NCBI RefSeq assembly: GCF_032854445.1
Contig: NW_027017977.1
Coordinates: 1 to 64,000, forward strand
DNA length: 64,000 bases
Direction of reading: 5' to 3'
Source of the DNA: Liolophura sinensis
Taxonomy: Eukaryota; Mollusca; Polyplacophora; Chitonida; Chitonidae
Made by a program: the position numbers and the translations under genes. A model generated the notes under the pieces. It had not been told where the DNA came from. It ran no database searches and worked only from the letters and a program-made list of their open reading frames with translations. How positions within the stretch are numbered: the stretch's first letter is position 1; each line of letters begins with the position of its first letter. This document shows, in pieces, positions 22,153 to 31,838 of the stretch.

Positions 22153-24497
22153 GCGTCCCTCTAAGGCCACTACGCACCCTGTCCAAACTTTTAATAAGTT
22201 TTGATTGTTGGAAGACGTAGGTCCTTCAGCATCAGATGCGGATGTGATGGATACATCACCCTCACTAGAGAGATCTAACAGCCGATCTCCATGAAAGGGT
22301 TGTCCGCTGTCCAAACATAAAGAGAAATCCCCCATACACCTTCCTTCATAGTATGTTTAGACAAAATTATACAGTGGAATTGTCCAGGTGCTAAGGTTAA
22401 TTTTGTTGAAATAACACAGCTAGTTCAATTACTAAATCCTATTGCCCTTTGTCTTCAGGAAACTCACCTGAAGACATCTGTCCAAGATAAAACTTATTTA
22501 TTACATAGTACTTATTCAAATGAATAAGAGCGAGCTGCAGGTGGCTCCTCGATCTTCATTAATAAGAATATAATTCACAGCCTTGTTGCTCTGGATACAG
22601 ACCTTCAGGCTGTGGCCGTCCGTGTTTCATTGTCCTAAACAATCACATTACGTTCAGTGTATATTCCTCCTAACATTTCTTTTTCAGCATTGCACATACA
22701 TAATTTAAAAGAACAATTTCCAAAACCGTTTATAATAATGGGAGATTTCCATTTCCATAACCCCACATGGGACAGTAATAACATAAATAATAAGGGCAAG
22801 ATAGTTGAAGACTTCTTATGGAAGGAGGAACCGTGTTATTTCAATGATGGTTCTAATACCTATTTAGATCCGGGTAATGGAACTTATTCTGCTATCGATC
22901 TCACTATCACAGATCCATCACTTCTTGGTTTTTCTTGGAAGGTGAATGACGATCTTTGTGCTAGTGGTCATTTTCCTTTAATCCTAGAGCATATCACTTA
23001 TAATTAATTAGAGAGTGTAGCTAGGTGGAAATTTGATAAAGCAGATTGGATCGCATTTGAGATGTTCTGTTAGGCTGATATCTCAATTTTCAATGAGCTT
23101 GTATTACGAGTTGCCGATACAACTATATCTAAGACCTCGACAAGTCCAAAATGCAAAAGTAAACCCTGGTACGACAATGACTGTCGTAAAGCCATAAAGG
23201 ACGGAAAAAAGCTGAGTGCAGATTTAAGTATTGTCCTACTGATAATTATTTGAACCAGGCTCGTGTTTTTAGAGCTAAAGTCCAAAAGACAATCTTGTTA
23301 GCGGAACTTGTTCTGGGCATTAAGTCAAAAACACCTATACGTAAGGTCTGGAAAATGGTTCAGAAACTTAAGGGTAAAAATAATAAAGCAAAAGTCCAGC
23401 ATTTAAAAGAAAGAGATACTGTATTAACCTCCCCATCTGATATATCTAATGTATTAGCTGAGAAAATTGTCAAGAAACCTTCTTCTGAGAATTATACTAA
23501 AGAATTCCAACATATTAAAAACCAGAAGGAGAAAATTAAATTCCCGTTTTCTTGTAAGAACTTAGAAAAATATAATCATCCTTTTAATATTAAACTTAAA
23601 ACAGCATTAAGAAAGGCCCACGATACCGCTTGTGCTCCTGATAACGTATGTTATAAGTTTCTGAATCCTTTACCACCCGAGCCACTGGAGACTCTCTTGG
23701 ATTTGCTTAATGATATTTGGATAACTGGCAATTTTCCATCGTCATGGAGGGAGGCGTGTATTACCCCGGTTTCCAAACCGGGTAAGGATCATACTGATCC
23801 AAATAATTACCGTCCCATAGCTCTTACTAGCTGTGTCTGTAAGACTATGGAACGGATGACTGATGATAAACTTGTTTGGTTTCTTGAAACCAACAAGTTA
23901 CTTTCTAATATTCAATGTGGTTTAGGGCAAGGTAGATCTACCATGGATCACCTTGTTCGATTCAAACCCTTTATTCGCGATGGCTTCTTGAATAATAAAC
24001 ATGTGGTGTCGAACTTGAAACTACGACACCGCAAGGAAATATGGTATTTTAAAAGACCTCACGGACATGGATCTCTCTGACTCTCATAAGCAGGAAATGG
24101 GTGGGCCCCATGGCAGCATTCTATCACCAGCTCTGTTTAGCATAAAAATAAACAACCTAGCAAAAACATTAACATCTGGCACAGAGGGTTCTTTTTATGT
24201 TGATGACTTCCTTGTATGCTACCGAGCTAAGAATATAAATAATATCGAACGTCAGTTGCAACTTTGTCCCAATAAGATCGAGAAATATGCAACTGAAAAC
24301 GGTTTTAGATTTTCAACGTCTAAAACCGTCGGTATGCATTTTTGTAATAAACGGAAACTTCATCTTGACCCTGAGCTTAATTTTTGTGGTGAACAGATTA
24401 AAATTGTTGGAGAAACAGAATTTGTAGGTAGCTTATTATCAAATATTATATCTTTTAAACCTGATATTAAAATGATTAAAGCTAAATGTACAAATAT
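22153..24497 (+). mobile_element. LINE copy C, right part (ORF2)
   Basis: Continuation of the 16600-16889 piece after LINE B. It begins with the second copy of the duplicated target and runs through the ORF1 end and ORF2. It stops in the post-RT region where repeat X begins. Confidence 0.75.
22362..24497 (+). pseudogene. LINE C ORF2: endonuclease and RT, broken
   Basis: Endonuclease fragments include YIPPNISFSALHIHNLKEQFP and SNTYLDPGNGTYSAIDLTITD (22657-23007). The RT part at 23250-24080 holds KPGKDHTDPNNYRPIALTSC. After a deletion of the AYDTTWK-to-palm segment near 24080, the frame resumes with FYVDDFLVCYRAKN, the catalytic YVDD intact. Endonuclease and RT are separated by stops near 23010 and 23070. 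Confidence 0.75.
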
Positions 24498-24785
24498 AAG
24501 CTTCAAATCCGACATTCATATACCATTCGTAATCCGTAAAGGGTGTTCCAAGTCGATAATCGCAAGATCCATTTCCAAAACAACGTTTAGCACTTATTCC
24601 CAAGGACAAAGGTATGTAAGAAATTATACAAATAAGAAATAAAGCCGGTAACACACAAGAGAGAAGCGGTCATCAGTTTTCAATGATGGCGGGGAGACAA
24701 TGAATATTCCAGGCATGAATACCATATCCAAGTTCAAATTCGTAGTCCATGAATGAGTTCCAGGTCAAATAACAATTAAAGATGC
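24498..24785 (+). repeat. Repeat family X, copy 1
   Basis: About 290 bp are shared with 27645-27870 (same strand) and 61540-61850 (opposite strand). Common blocks are GTAAAGGGYGTTCCAAGT, TATGTAAGAAATTATACAAA and AATATTCCAGGCATGAAT. It has no clear ORF and no recognised family. Confidence 0.6.
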
Positions 24786-24870
24786 GGATATCGAAGTGAG
24801 CGGCGATGTGATATGAGGGCACTGCTAAATTCCCATTTAGAGCTGTGGCCCCATTTGGCAAACCCGTCTA

Positions 24871-25029
24871 ATGACTATGGACAAATACGTCGATCTGCTA
24901 CTGGCAGAAATGCAGGAAAATCCGATTCTCCATAACGTAGTCCAAAATATCCTGGATGAGCTCATTGCTCAGAAGAGGGGTAGGAAGAATTTGACCCAAT
25001 CCCTCGCTGCAAAACACAAAGAACGATGA
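24871..25029 (+). CDS. Small ORF, 52 aa, unrecognised
   Basis: The ORF runs MTMDKYVDLLLAEMQENP to KHKER and ends in a TGA that overlaps the next ATG (ATGA at 25026). It is helical and charged. The coupled overlap with the following ORF resembles compact viral genes. Whether it is expressed is unknown. Confidence 0.3.
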   Translation: MTMDKYVDLLLAEMQENPILHNVVQNILDELIAQKRGRKNLTQSLAAKHKER

Positions 25030-25142
25030 AGATGGGGGTTCTAGAGCTGTTTGAAAATCGACCGCAGCGGCCGTTTATCAACCTGGATAATCACGTTCCT
25101 CCCCGGTTCAGCCCCCGGCTACGGAGTAAGTTGAGATTCTGA
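25026..25142 (+). CDS. Small ORF, 38 aa, unrecognised
   Basis: It starts in the overlap with the previous ORF, reads MKMGVLELFENRPQRPF at the N-terminus and stops at 25140-25142. It may be the truncated start of a larger polymerase-type gene, since the PolB motif C lies downstream on the same strand. That link is weak inference. Confidence 0.25.
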   Translation: MKMGVLELFENRPQRPFINLDNHVPPRFSPRLRSKLRF

Positions 25143-26176
25143 ACGACGCCAAAAACGAGTTTGAAGTTGATGGCGCCGCTTCGGTGTGGGCGTTGGTGAG
25201 GTTGAAATAGCTGATGGTATACATGCCAGAGCCGGCCGACGTGCCCTGTACGCCCGCATGTCGGATGAAAGAGCTGCACATATACTTGCCGCTCTTCCGG
25301 AGGATGATGAATAAAGTTCCTACGTGAGCGGGACGAAGGTGACTTGGTTGTTGAAGACAAGTTAGACCCAGTCCGGGCTAAGCGAAAGAAGGGCCACTTA
25401 GTTGTTGAAATCTCTGAAGACACCACGCCAGGTGTACTCACTGGGATCGACACCCTACCAGAACACCTATCACGGTCGTATGCGGTCTCTATGCCACCAG
25501 AGGCCCAGACCAGGTCAACCTTGATCCAGTCAACCTTTCTCCGCTAATGGACAGCTCAGGATGGCTCTTAATGGCTGCATGGCTTAGATGGTCATGGAGC
25601 ACTTCGTAGGTGCCCTGAGGAGTTAACCCAATGCTAGAAAATCCAAGATTGGGAAAGTTCGGTAACGTAAAGCAGAGCTCATATGCCACAACGGCCACCC
25701 ATTGTCCAAAAACCTCGATTTTCCCCAGAGCAGAACGCAATACCTCGAAACCAACGCCAGCAAGCCTCATGGACGACGTTCAAAAGGCCATGGCCACGAC
25801 GGCGTCTGAAACTCCATGGACTATGATACGAGAGATGTGGCAGCATCGACATGAAGGCCTGCTAAAAGGCGAACTTTCAAGAAAGAGGCGAGGGAAAGCC
25901 GTATTTCGAACGTTTCAGGCATCCAACCCACCACATGACTCGTGTAGCCATCAACGGTACTCTCCCCTAAGACAATGGCACCGGCTTTGCAGAGGTCGTC
26001 GGGTGGGATAACTGCCATCCTGTCACCCCCGCGAGGCTTGGGAGGCATTTCGCCGAGAAGGACTGGGCACCAGCACCGCTACTCGCATACCTCGTTGAGT
26101 CGGTGCTCCTGAAGACCAGGCCTTTGCAATCATAGACAAATTCACCCAGGGCCCCTCTAAGGTTCTTTCTTGTCAA
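25091..26176 (-). pseudogene. Unidentified protein gene of Polinton-like element 3, broken
   Basis: Consecutive minus-strand fragments look like one protein in shifting frames: GEFVYDCKGLVFRS (25967-26176), VVGWMPETFEIRLSL (25821-26048), PQGTYEVLHDHLSHAAIKS (25489-25770) and a C-terminal stretch near 25150-25330. A virion protein is possible from context, but I do not recognise a family. Confidence 0.35.
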
Positions 26177-26199
26177 CTACGACGGCTAACGCACTCAGT

Positions 26200-27480
26200 A
26201 TACTCAGCCAATGGCTTCCATGCTGGTCTACTCCCACATCAACCTCCTCACCATGCTTACAAGATTTAGCCCTGAGGAGGCCGTCCGGGTGACCACAGAC
26301 AGTATCTACGTCTAGAAAACGGCGCTGCGAAAGCTGGACGAAGTCCGCGCATATGCGGCGCCCGGGCTCTGTGGCTGTGGAGAGACATTATGTGGACTGC
26401 CGTTTCCACAACGAGTTAGACGGGCTCAGTGGCGCTATACGGGCGAGCAGCTGTACATGTTTCTGGAGTACGTTAACCTGTTGTGTGGCAACGTGCCTGA
26501 CTCAACTGCGCCGCGCTACGGCGACCAGGTAACCCGCCACAAGTTGGGTTACCTGGAACGGTGGTGGCTCACAACCACACGCGCTATCGAGCTCTTCGCT
26601 CCCAGACACACTCGTCTTCACACCGACTCACCGTTTGGCCAAGGAGATGCGAGCAAGATGGGTCAAGGCCCAGACTTATCACAGTTTCTTCCGCTGGAGT
26701 TGTCAGACTGAGTGGAGCCCTGAAAGAATGGGCCAGAAATACACCCCCTGCTTCGCCATCTGGGACGAAGTATGCACGGTGCCCCTGCCAATCCTGGAGA
26801 CCTTCCTCGACTGGCTAAAACACAGGAGTGTGCAAGTTATCTGCTACGGCGATCAAGGCCAGCCACCACCAATTGCAGGCGAAATGCCGCAAAAAAGGCT
26901 GCTGCAGAGAGTATACTATTATGAAGAGGTCGATATCGACTATCGAGCCAAAGACGATATGCTGAAGTCCCTTGCGCAAGCAATCCATCTTCAGTCGGAC
27001 GAGACTCAGTGCCGGGAGATGCAAAAGGCTCTCAGTAGCTGCCTTGGATGGAGCAGGTTTGTCGAACCTTGGAAGCCGAGCGAACTTATCTTGACCTCAC
27101 GGCAGAATGTACGCCACCGAACGCAGGAGCTCCTAGTCCAACGACACAAGGATCATTTTCCGGACAACCTGGTTCGTTTACTGTACAATCCGCAAGACAG
27201 CCGGAAGCAAAACATACAAATAACCATCCCTGGCACTGACCGCAGGGAAAAACTGGTCCTGAATGAAGACGGAGATGTCACTACCGACGCAGCAGAAACG
27301 GCGATCCAGACTGAAGACTGGCGCCCAGGTTATGCCCTAACTGTCCACAGGGCCTGACTATCCAGGAACCACGAAAAGTCTGGATCATCGATGATTACCT
27401 CGCCATTTCACTGGTGCAATACATACACCAGCTTCAGATGAGGGGTCTGAAGTCAGGCAACGAACCGAGGGTGAAGTCCG
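26200..27480 (+). pseudogene. PolB motif C followed by SF1 (Pif1-like) helicase
   Basis: VRVTTDSIYV at 26284-26313 resembles palm motif C of family B polymerases and is followed at once by a TAG. A linker with Cys pairs (LCGCGETLC) leads to a helicase. The Walker A area near 26556 has lost the Gly-Lys core. Walker B is AIWDEVCTVP (about 26755), motif III is CYGDQGQPPPIAGEMP (about 26845) and a late motif is ALTVHRA (27337), followed by WIIDDYLA in another frame. I recall multi-copy polymerase-helicase proteins of this type in animal and fungal genomes, but I cannot check it. Frames change at about 26530, 26640 and 27355. Confidence 0.6.
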
Positions 27481-27644
27481 AAAATGCATATAGAGGTAGC
27501 TAGTAGCCTACAAGCGACAGGACCCAGCTAAAAGGCATCAAGGGATTCAAGCTGAAGATCGACTTCATCTGGCAGCTTAGGGAGGCCCAGAAAAACCTTT
27601 GTTCGACCTGCGTCTTCTGTCCCAAAATATAAGCGTCATGTCCG

Positions 27645-27870
27645 ACATTCCTATACCATTCGTAGTCCGTAAAGGGCGTTCCAAGTCGATAATTGCTAGA
27701 TCCATTTCCAAAACAACGTTTAACGCTAGTTTCCAAAGACGAGGTATGTAAGAAATTATACAAATAAGAAATAAAGCCGGGCAGACAGTGGATATTCCAG
27801 GCATGAATTCCATATTAAAGTCCAAATTCGTAGTCCATGAATGAGTTCCAGGTCAAATAACAATTAAACA
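27645..27870 (+). repeat. Repeat family X, copy 2
   Basis: Same strand as copy 1, with a short internal deletion after AAATAAAGCCGG. Copies 1 and 2 bracket the polymerase-helicase fragment as direct repeats about 3.1 kb apart. Confidence 0.6.
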
Positions 27871-28014
27871 AGTATCTCAGTCGCGCTTTGATTGCAACTG
27901 TGCAGAAGAAATGCAATAATTCAGCGTCGGCCGCCTAAGGGCACCACAGAGATAATGTTCGGCTTGTGTGTCCGGAGTACAACCAAAAAAGAGGAGCGGC
28001 GGCACTTTAGCGTT

Positions 28015-28945
28015 ATAGAACACCTTCTGGTGGCAACTGTGTGAAAGAAGACACCACTAGAAGTTCCACCCGAACAAACCCACGTGGCAGACCATCCAAC
28101 AGATGGTACACCACCAGTTCATTAGGTTTGGTGACAGTGTTCAAGCCGGTAAACTTTTAGAGACCACACAGGATCGGTTGCTTTGTGGCGGCCGCCTTCT
28201 AGCTCTCTAGGTTGGTAGAGATAGTGAACACCGGCACTTGACGGGATCTTTTGCTTATCTGGCCCAGCTGGGCGACCAGGAATCACTGAAGATTGCTTTT
28301 GTGCCACAGATCGTACCCTAATGGCATGTCAGGGCTTTTTCCGGTGAGTCGGGTCACTTCTCCATTCACGGAAACAATGACTGCGGGCAAGAGAGCTACC
28401 CGCCCAGAAAGCAAATGCATCTCCTGGGCATATTGATGGCGGAATAGCCGCCGCTCAGCCAGAGTGCTGTTGAAACGCTCCACAGTGACTTGGTCTCGAT
28501 GCACGTCACCGCCCATGTCTGATCGATACGCCATGTTTAACCAGCAACTGGATTGTAGCGCCCATGAATTCACGCCCCAGATGGAGTTGAAACAGCTTCA
28601 GCCATCGAAGAGGTCCCCGCTTGTATATGCAGGCCAGGGCATGGGCGACCTCTTTAGCCTCCTTCGTAGCTATTCTTATAGCGAGAAGCGACGAAGACCA
28701 CAGTAAGAGATTACTTGTAAAGCGTACTTGATCATGCGGCAGAAACAAACGATCGGCCTGATGGGCTTCATTTTACACGGAAACATCGAATTTTGGTCTA
28801 GGCATACGCCGCGGGGCTGGAAGATATATCTGCCAGATCGCCTGTTTCTTGAGCCAGGCCCGGTTCAAAGACCTTGGCAGCCTCCGCCAGTCTCTTGATG
28901 GCTGCAAGCCTCTTGTAGTAGCCGTGGGGCTATAGTACATGCTCG
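28015..28945 (-). pseudogene. Polinton-like integrase of element 3, frameshifted
   Basis: Fragments in order: RAWLKKQAIWQIYLPAPRRM (28773-28945), IYKRGPLRWLKLFQLHLGREF (28506-28700), VHRDQVTVERFNSTLAERRL (28400-28500, holding the catalytic Glu) and ELEGGRHKATDPVWSLKVYRL (28122-28307), then a C-terminal PNE-type tail to 28015. The second Asp position reads LHLGREF where other copies have VDPGREF, so it is inactive. It is more diverged than Polintons 1 and 2, a separate lineage. Confidence 0.7.
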
Positions 28946-29046
28946 GCTTGACTTCATCAAGACTTGCACGATATTCGATCAGCCCAACCAACCTCCAACA
29001 GGCGGAAGCCACATCCGTTGCTATATATGCAGTGCAACAAAAGTAA

Positions 29047-29706
29047 GTGCCCCCACACAACATTGTTTGATATATCCCATGGTATGTACCAAATCGCAAT
29101 GAAATTTTGTACATACCATCCTAGTAATCCGGCGGACGTGGTATACAGAATGACCCGAAAAAAGCGGGCCCAACTTTCGATAGGCCTCATTTCTTAATTT
29201 TCTGCAAGATTTGAATGAAACTTTAAAACATCATATCAAAACATGGGAGTTTCTGGACTTTTCTTTATTCTAGAGCATGTGCTCGAGATAGCCTCCATTT
29301 AGTTCTGTGCATTTCTGTAGGCGCACCACAAAGTTGTCCATGACAAACCGACCGATGAATAGCTCTAATCTCCTCGATGGCTTCTTTGAGTTCCGTCAAA
29401 GTCATGGGTCTCCCTGAGTACACCCTGTCTTTAAGGTATCCCCTGAGAAAGAAATCTGGGGGGCTAAGGTCTGGGCTGTGAGGTGCCCACTCAAAATCCT
29501 TCTTGATACTGATAACTCTGCTTCCAAAGATCTCTTTCAGCCAATCTCGAGATAGGTTTCCGGTGTGAGAGCTTGCTCCATCTTGCTGGAACTTACTTTA
29601 AGTAAGTAAGTTCCCACCACAGATGTTTGATATCTCCCATGATATGTATCAGATCGCAGTGAAATTTCTCACACATCATCCCAGTAATCCGGCGGACGTG
29701 CTGTAT
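29047..29706. repeat. Pair of about 110-bp direct repeats around a transposase fragment
   Basis: 29047-29157 and 29596-29706 share TGTTTGATAT-TCCCATG-TATGTA and GTAATCCGGCGGACGTG. Between them lies a foreign transposase fragment. The repeats are too long for a target duplication of a Tc1-type element and may reflect a tandem duplication followed by insertion. Confidence 0.55.
29200..29595 (-). pseudogene. DDE transposase fragment (mariner-related), C-terminal
   Basis: The minus strand reads QDGASSHTGNLSRDWLKE and then WAPHSPDLSPPDFFL, the second and third catalytic regions of a mariner-superfamily transposase. The final acidic residue is Asp. The N-terminal two thirds are absent. The open frame is fairly clean over about 120 codons. 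Confidence 0.65.
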
Positions 29707-29974
29707 TAAGGATTAACGTGCAGGTGCAGTTGTGCGCTAATGGGCATCCGCGAACTAAAAATCGATCGATTTTGAAAAGAGTGACTACTGCTGCGTGGTA
29801 GGCCGCGTTGGCCAGTACCTTTCGATCACTGAGGGATGAAGACATCTTAACCGCATATAGAAAGAGTCGCGATGAATATTTAAATGATGCCCCTGGTGGG
29901 TCTGCGGTTCCGACAGCAGCGACTCTTCTGGGATCTTTGCCACGTTTGTAACTGCTACTGTTCGCCGCTGTCAC
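29707..29974 (-). pseudogene. Fragment of the small hydrophobic Polinton protein
   Basis: MSSSLSDRKVLANAAYHAAV near 29785-29844 matches the start of the 79-aa protein at 5443-5682, then diverges after VVTLF. Its position upstream of the integrase is the same as in Polinton 1. Confidence 0.5.
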
Positions 29975-30065
29975 CCTTCCCTCCCGCTGTTTCCCATATT
30001 AGTCTGTACTCATCTTGTTGATCATCAGGCGACATATATCGTGGCCACTGTGTCCAAGTGAACAA

Positions 30066-30880
30066 CCCCCGAGGGGTTTCCCGGGTGATAAGAATAGGAC
30101 CTCAGCCCTCTAGGCAAGCTTGTCGTAAAAGTCGACTGACCTAGAGCTCTCCCGTGTGAGCCCGGTGAATATAATAGGCTCACATCTTCTCGGTTGTGTG
30201 AGAGGCGACCCGTAATCTACGAGAACAGGATCCTGTTGGCTGAGGGCGTGTTGGTCTTGCGAGCTCCTCACGTCCAACACGCCTTACTTGGAGAGAGACA
30301 GGAGGTCGGATGGACCCGGTCTGATCTATCGGCTTGGTCACGCCTTGCCTCTGCGTGGTCCCAACATTTCTCCATGACACTATTCCTTAGAGAAAATCTT
30401 ATTTCTGAAATTTCGTTTGCGTAACTACGATTGAGGCGGTGGCTCATGGGTCAATCGAGTGATGTGTATTTGATGTGCCACCCTTGGGTAAGAGACAGAG
30501 GTGCTCGTGGTGGGGATTAGATAGCTCTTGTTAAGGCCATATTTGAGTATACCTCATGTGGAGCGATTGATGAGTTTTCCTGCTGGGTATCCCCGGGTTC
30601 AGGCATCGCCCTTGTTGGCACTCCGTGGTGGGTGGGGGACACGTGGGGTGAAGTTTTATATATCTACCATGTCTTCATTAAACCTATCCCCAAATGTTTA
30701 AAAAAAACGAAAAAATGAAGTTTTGTTAGACACGGACGGTGTCACGGACGGTCCAATAACTGGCCTGCCTTTATTGTCCTGTGTACAAAAAAAACAACGC
30801 AAGACATGCATGCAAATTAGACCCCTTCTTGCTTAAAAACTGTATAGAAAGATCGGCAGAACAGGTTAAACAAGCTAAAA
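30066..30880 (+). promoter_or_regulatory. LINE E 5' leader
   Basis: A GC-rich leader shared with LINE B and with a solo fragment at 56790-57200. It has no long ORF. An internal promoter is expected for this class but is not seen directly. Confidence 0.45.
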
Positions 30881-31750
30881 AGCTTCGATAGGGCGATGTT
30901 CTGATCAAAGTCTTTTGTAAACAGCAGGCACTCAATTTAATGTCCATAAATAAAATAGCTGATTTTTCTGTTGTTGTGTCTCCTCACACAACATTAAATT
31001 CTAGCCACGGAGTGATCCAGGATAGAGATCGGGACCTCGCCGACTTCACCGAGCAACAGATATGTTCCGAATTAAAATCGCAAGGGATTGGTAAAGTCAA
31101 GCCATTTACAACAAAGAAGGTGATAATATTATAAAAGTTAATACTTATTTGCTGACTTTCAACAACCCATCTTTTCCTCAATCGCTTTACATTGGCCCGT
31201 ACATTGTTGGAGTGGACCTGTACATACCTAATCCAACGAGATGCTGTACATGTCAAAAATTTGGGCATGTCAAGGGCCAATGTAGAAATCAGATGGTGTG
31301 CTTCACATGTGCAGAAGAAGGCCATGAGGGCTTCGACTGCACTAAAACAATAAAATGTATCAATTATGGCGAAGTCCATATGGCCTCCTCTAAGGACTGT
31401 TCTGTCTTTATTAAAAAGGAACAGATTATTACATTAAAGGTGCAAAATAACATTTCTTACCTAGAAGCACGTCGCCCGATCTCTGCCCCGAGCACTCCCC
31501 TGAAAAATTCACCAATGTAGTTAACAAAGTGTCCACATCTGTTGGCACTCAAACATCTATAACTCGGTTCATTGGTGATGACAAACCTAAAACAATAACT
31601 GTACCAGAATGATTTAAACCTGTAAACAAAGCTATGACTTCTTCTCGTTCTACGCAGACAATTCAACCCGATACTGAACGAAAGAACCATAACAGTACCT
31701 CTGCTCCTGCTGATAAAAATAAATCTAAGATAGGTCAAAAAAGGGTCTAA
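30880..31750 (+). pseudogene. LINE E ORF1 with three zinc knuckles
   Basis: The protein would coat LINE RNA. An N-terminal part (NKIADFSVVVSPH...GVIQDRDRDLADF) leads to YIPNPTRCCTCQKFGHVKGQC and two further Cys/His knuckles at about 31245-31400. A Ser/Lys-rich linker follows. Frames shift near 31120 and stop near 31520 and 31610. It is the best-preserved ORF1 in the window. Confidence 0.7.
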
Positions 31751-31838
31751 TCAACAAGATCATAAACATAGTACACGGTCAGACCGCCCATCTAAGGCCA
31801 CTAGGGACCCCATTCAAACTTATAATAAGTTTGGATCT

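Larger units (their letters stand above)
24786..29990 (-). mobile_element. Polinton-like element 3, heavily eroded
   Basis: On the minus strand this region shows a small Polinton protein (near 29840), then an integrase (28945-28015). On the opposite strand, a gene with a PolB motif C followed by a helicase ends at about 27480. This repeats the Polinton layout of integrase and polymerase converging. Between them lies repeat X copy 2, and a foreign transposase fragment sits at 29158-29595. No termini were found. Confidence 0.55.
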
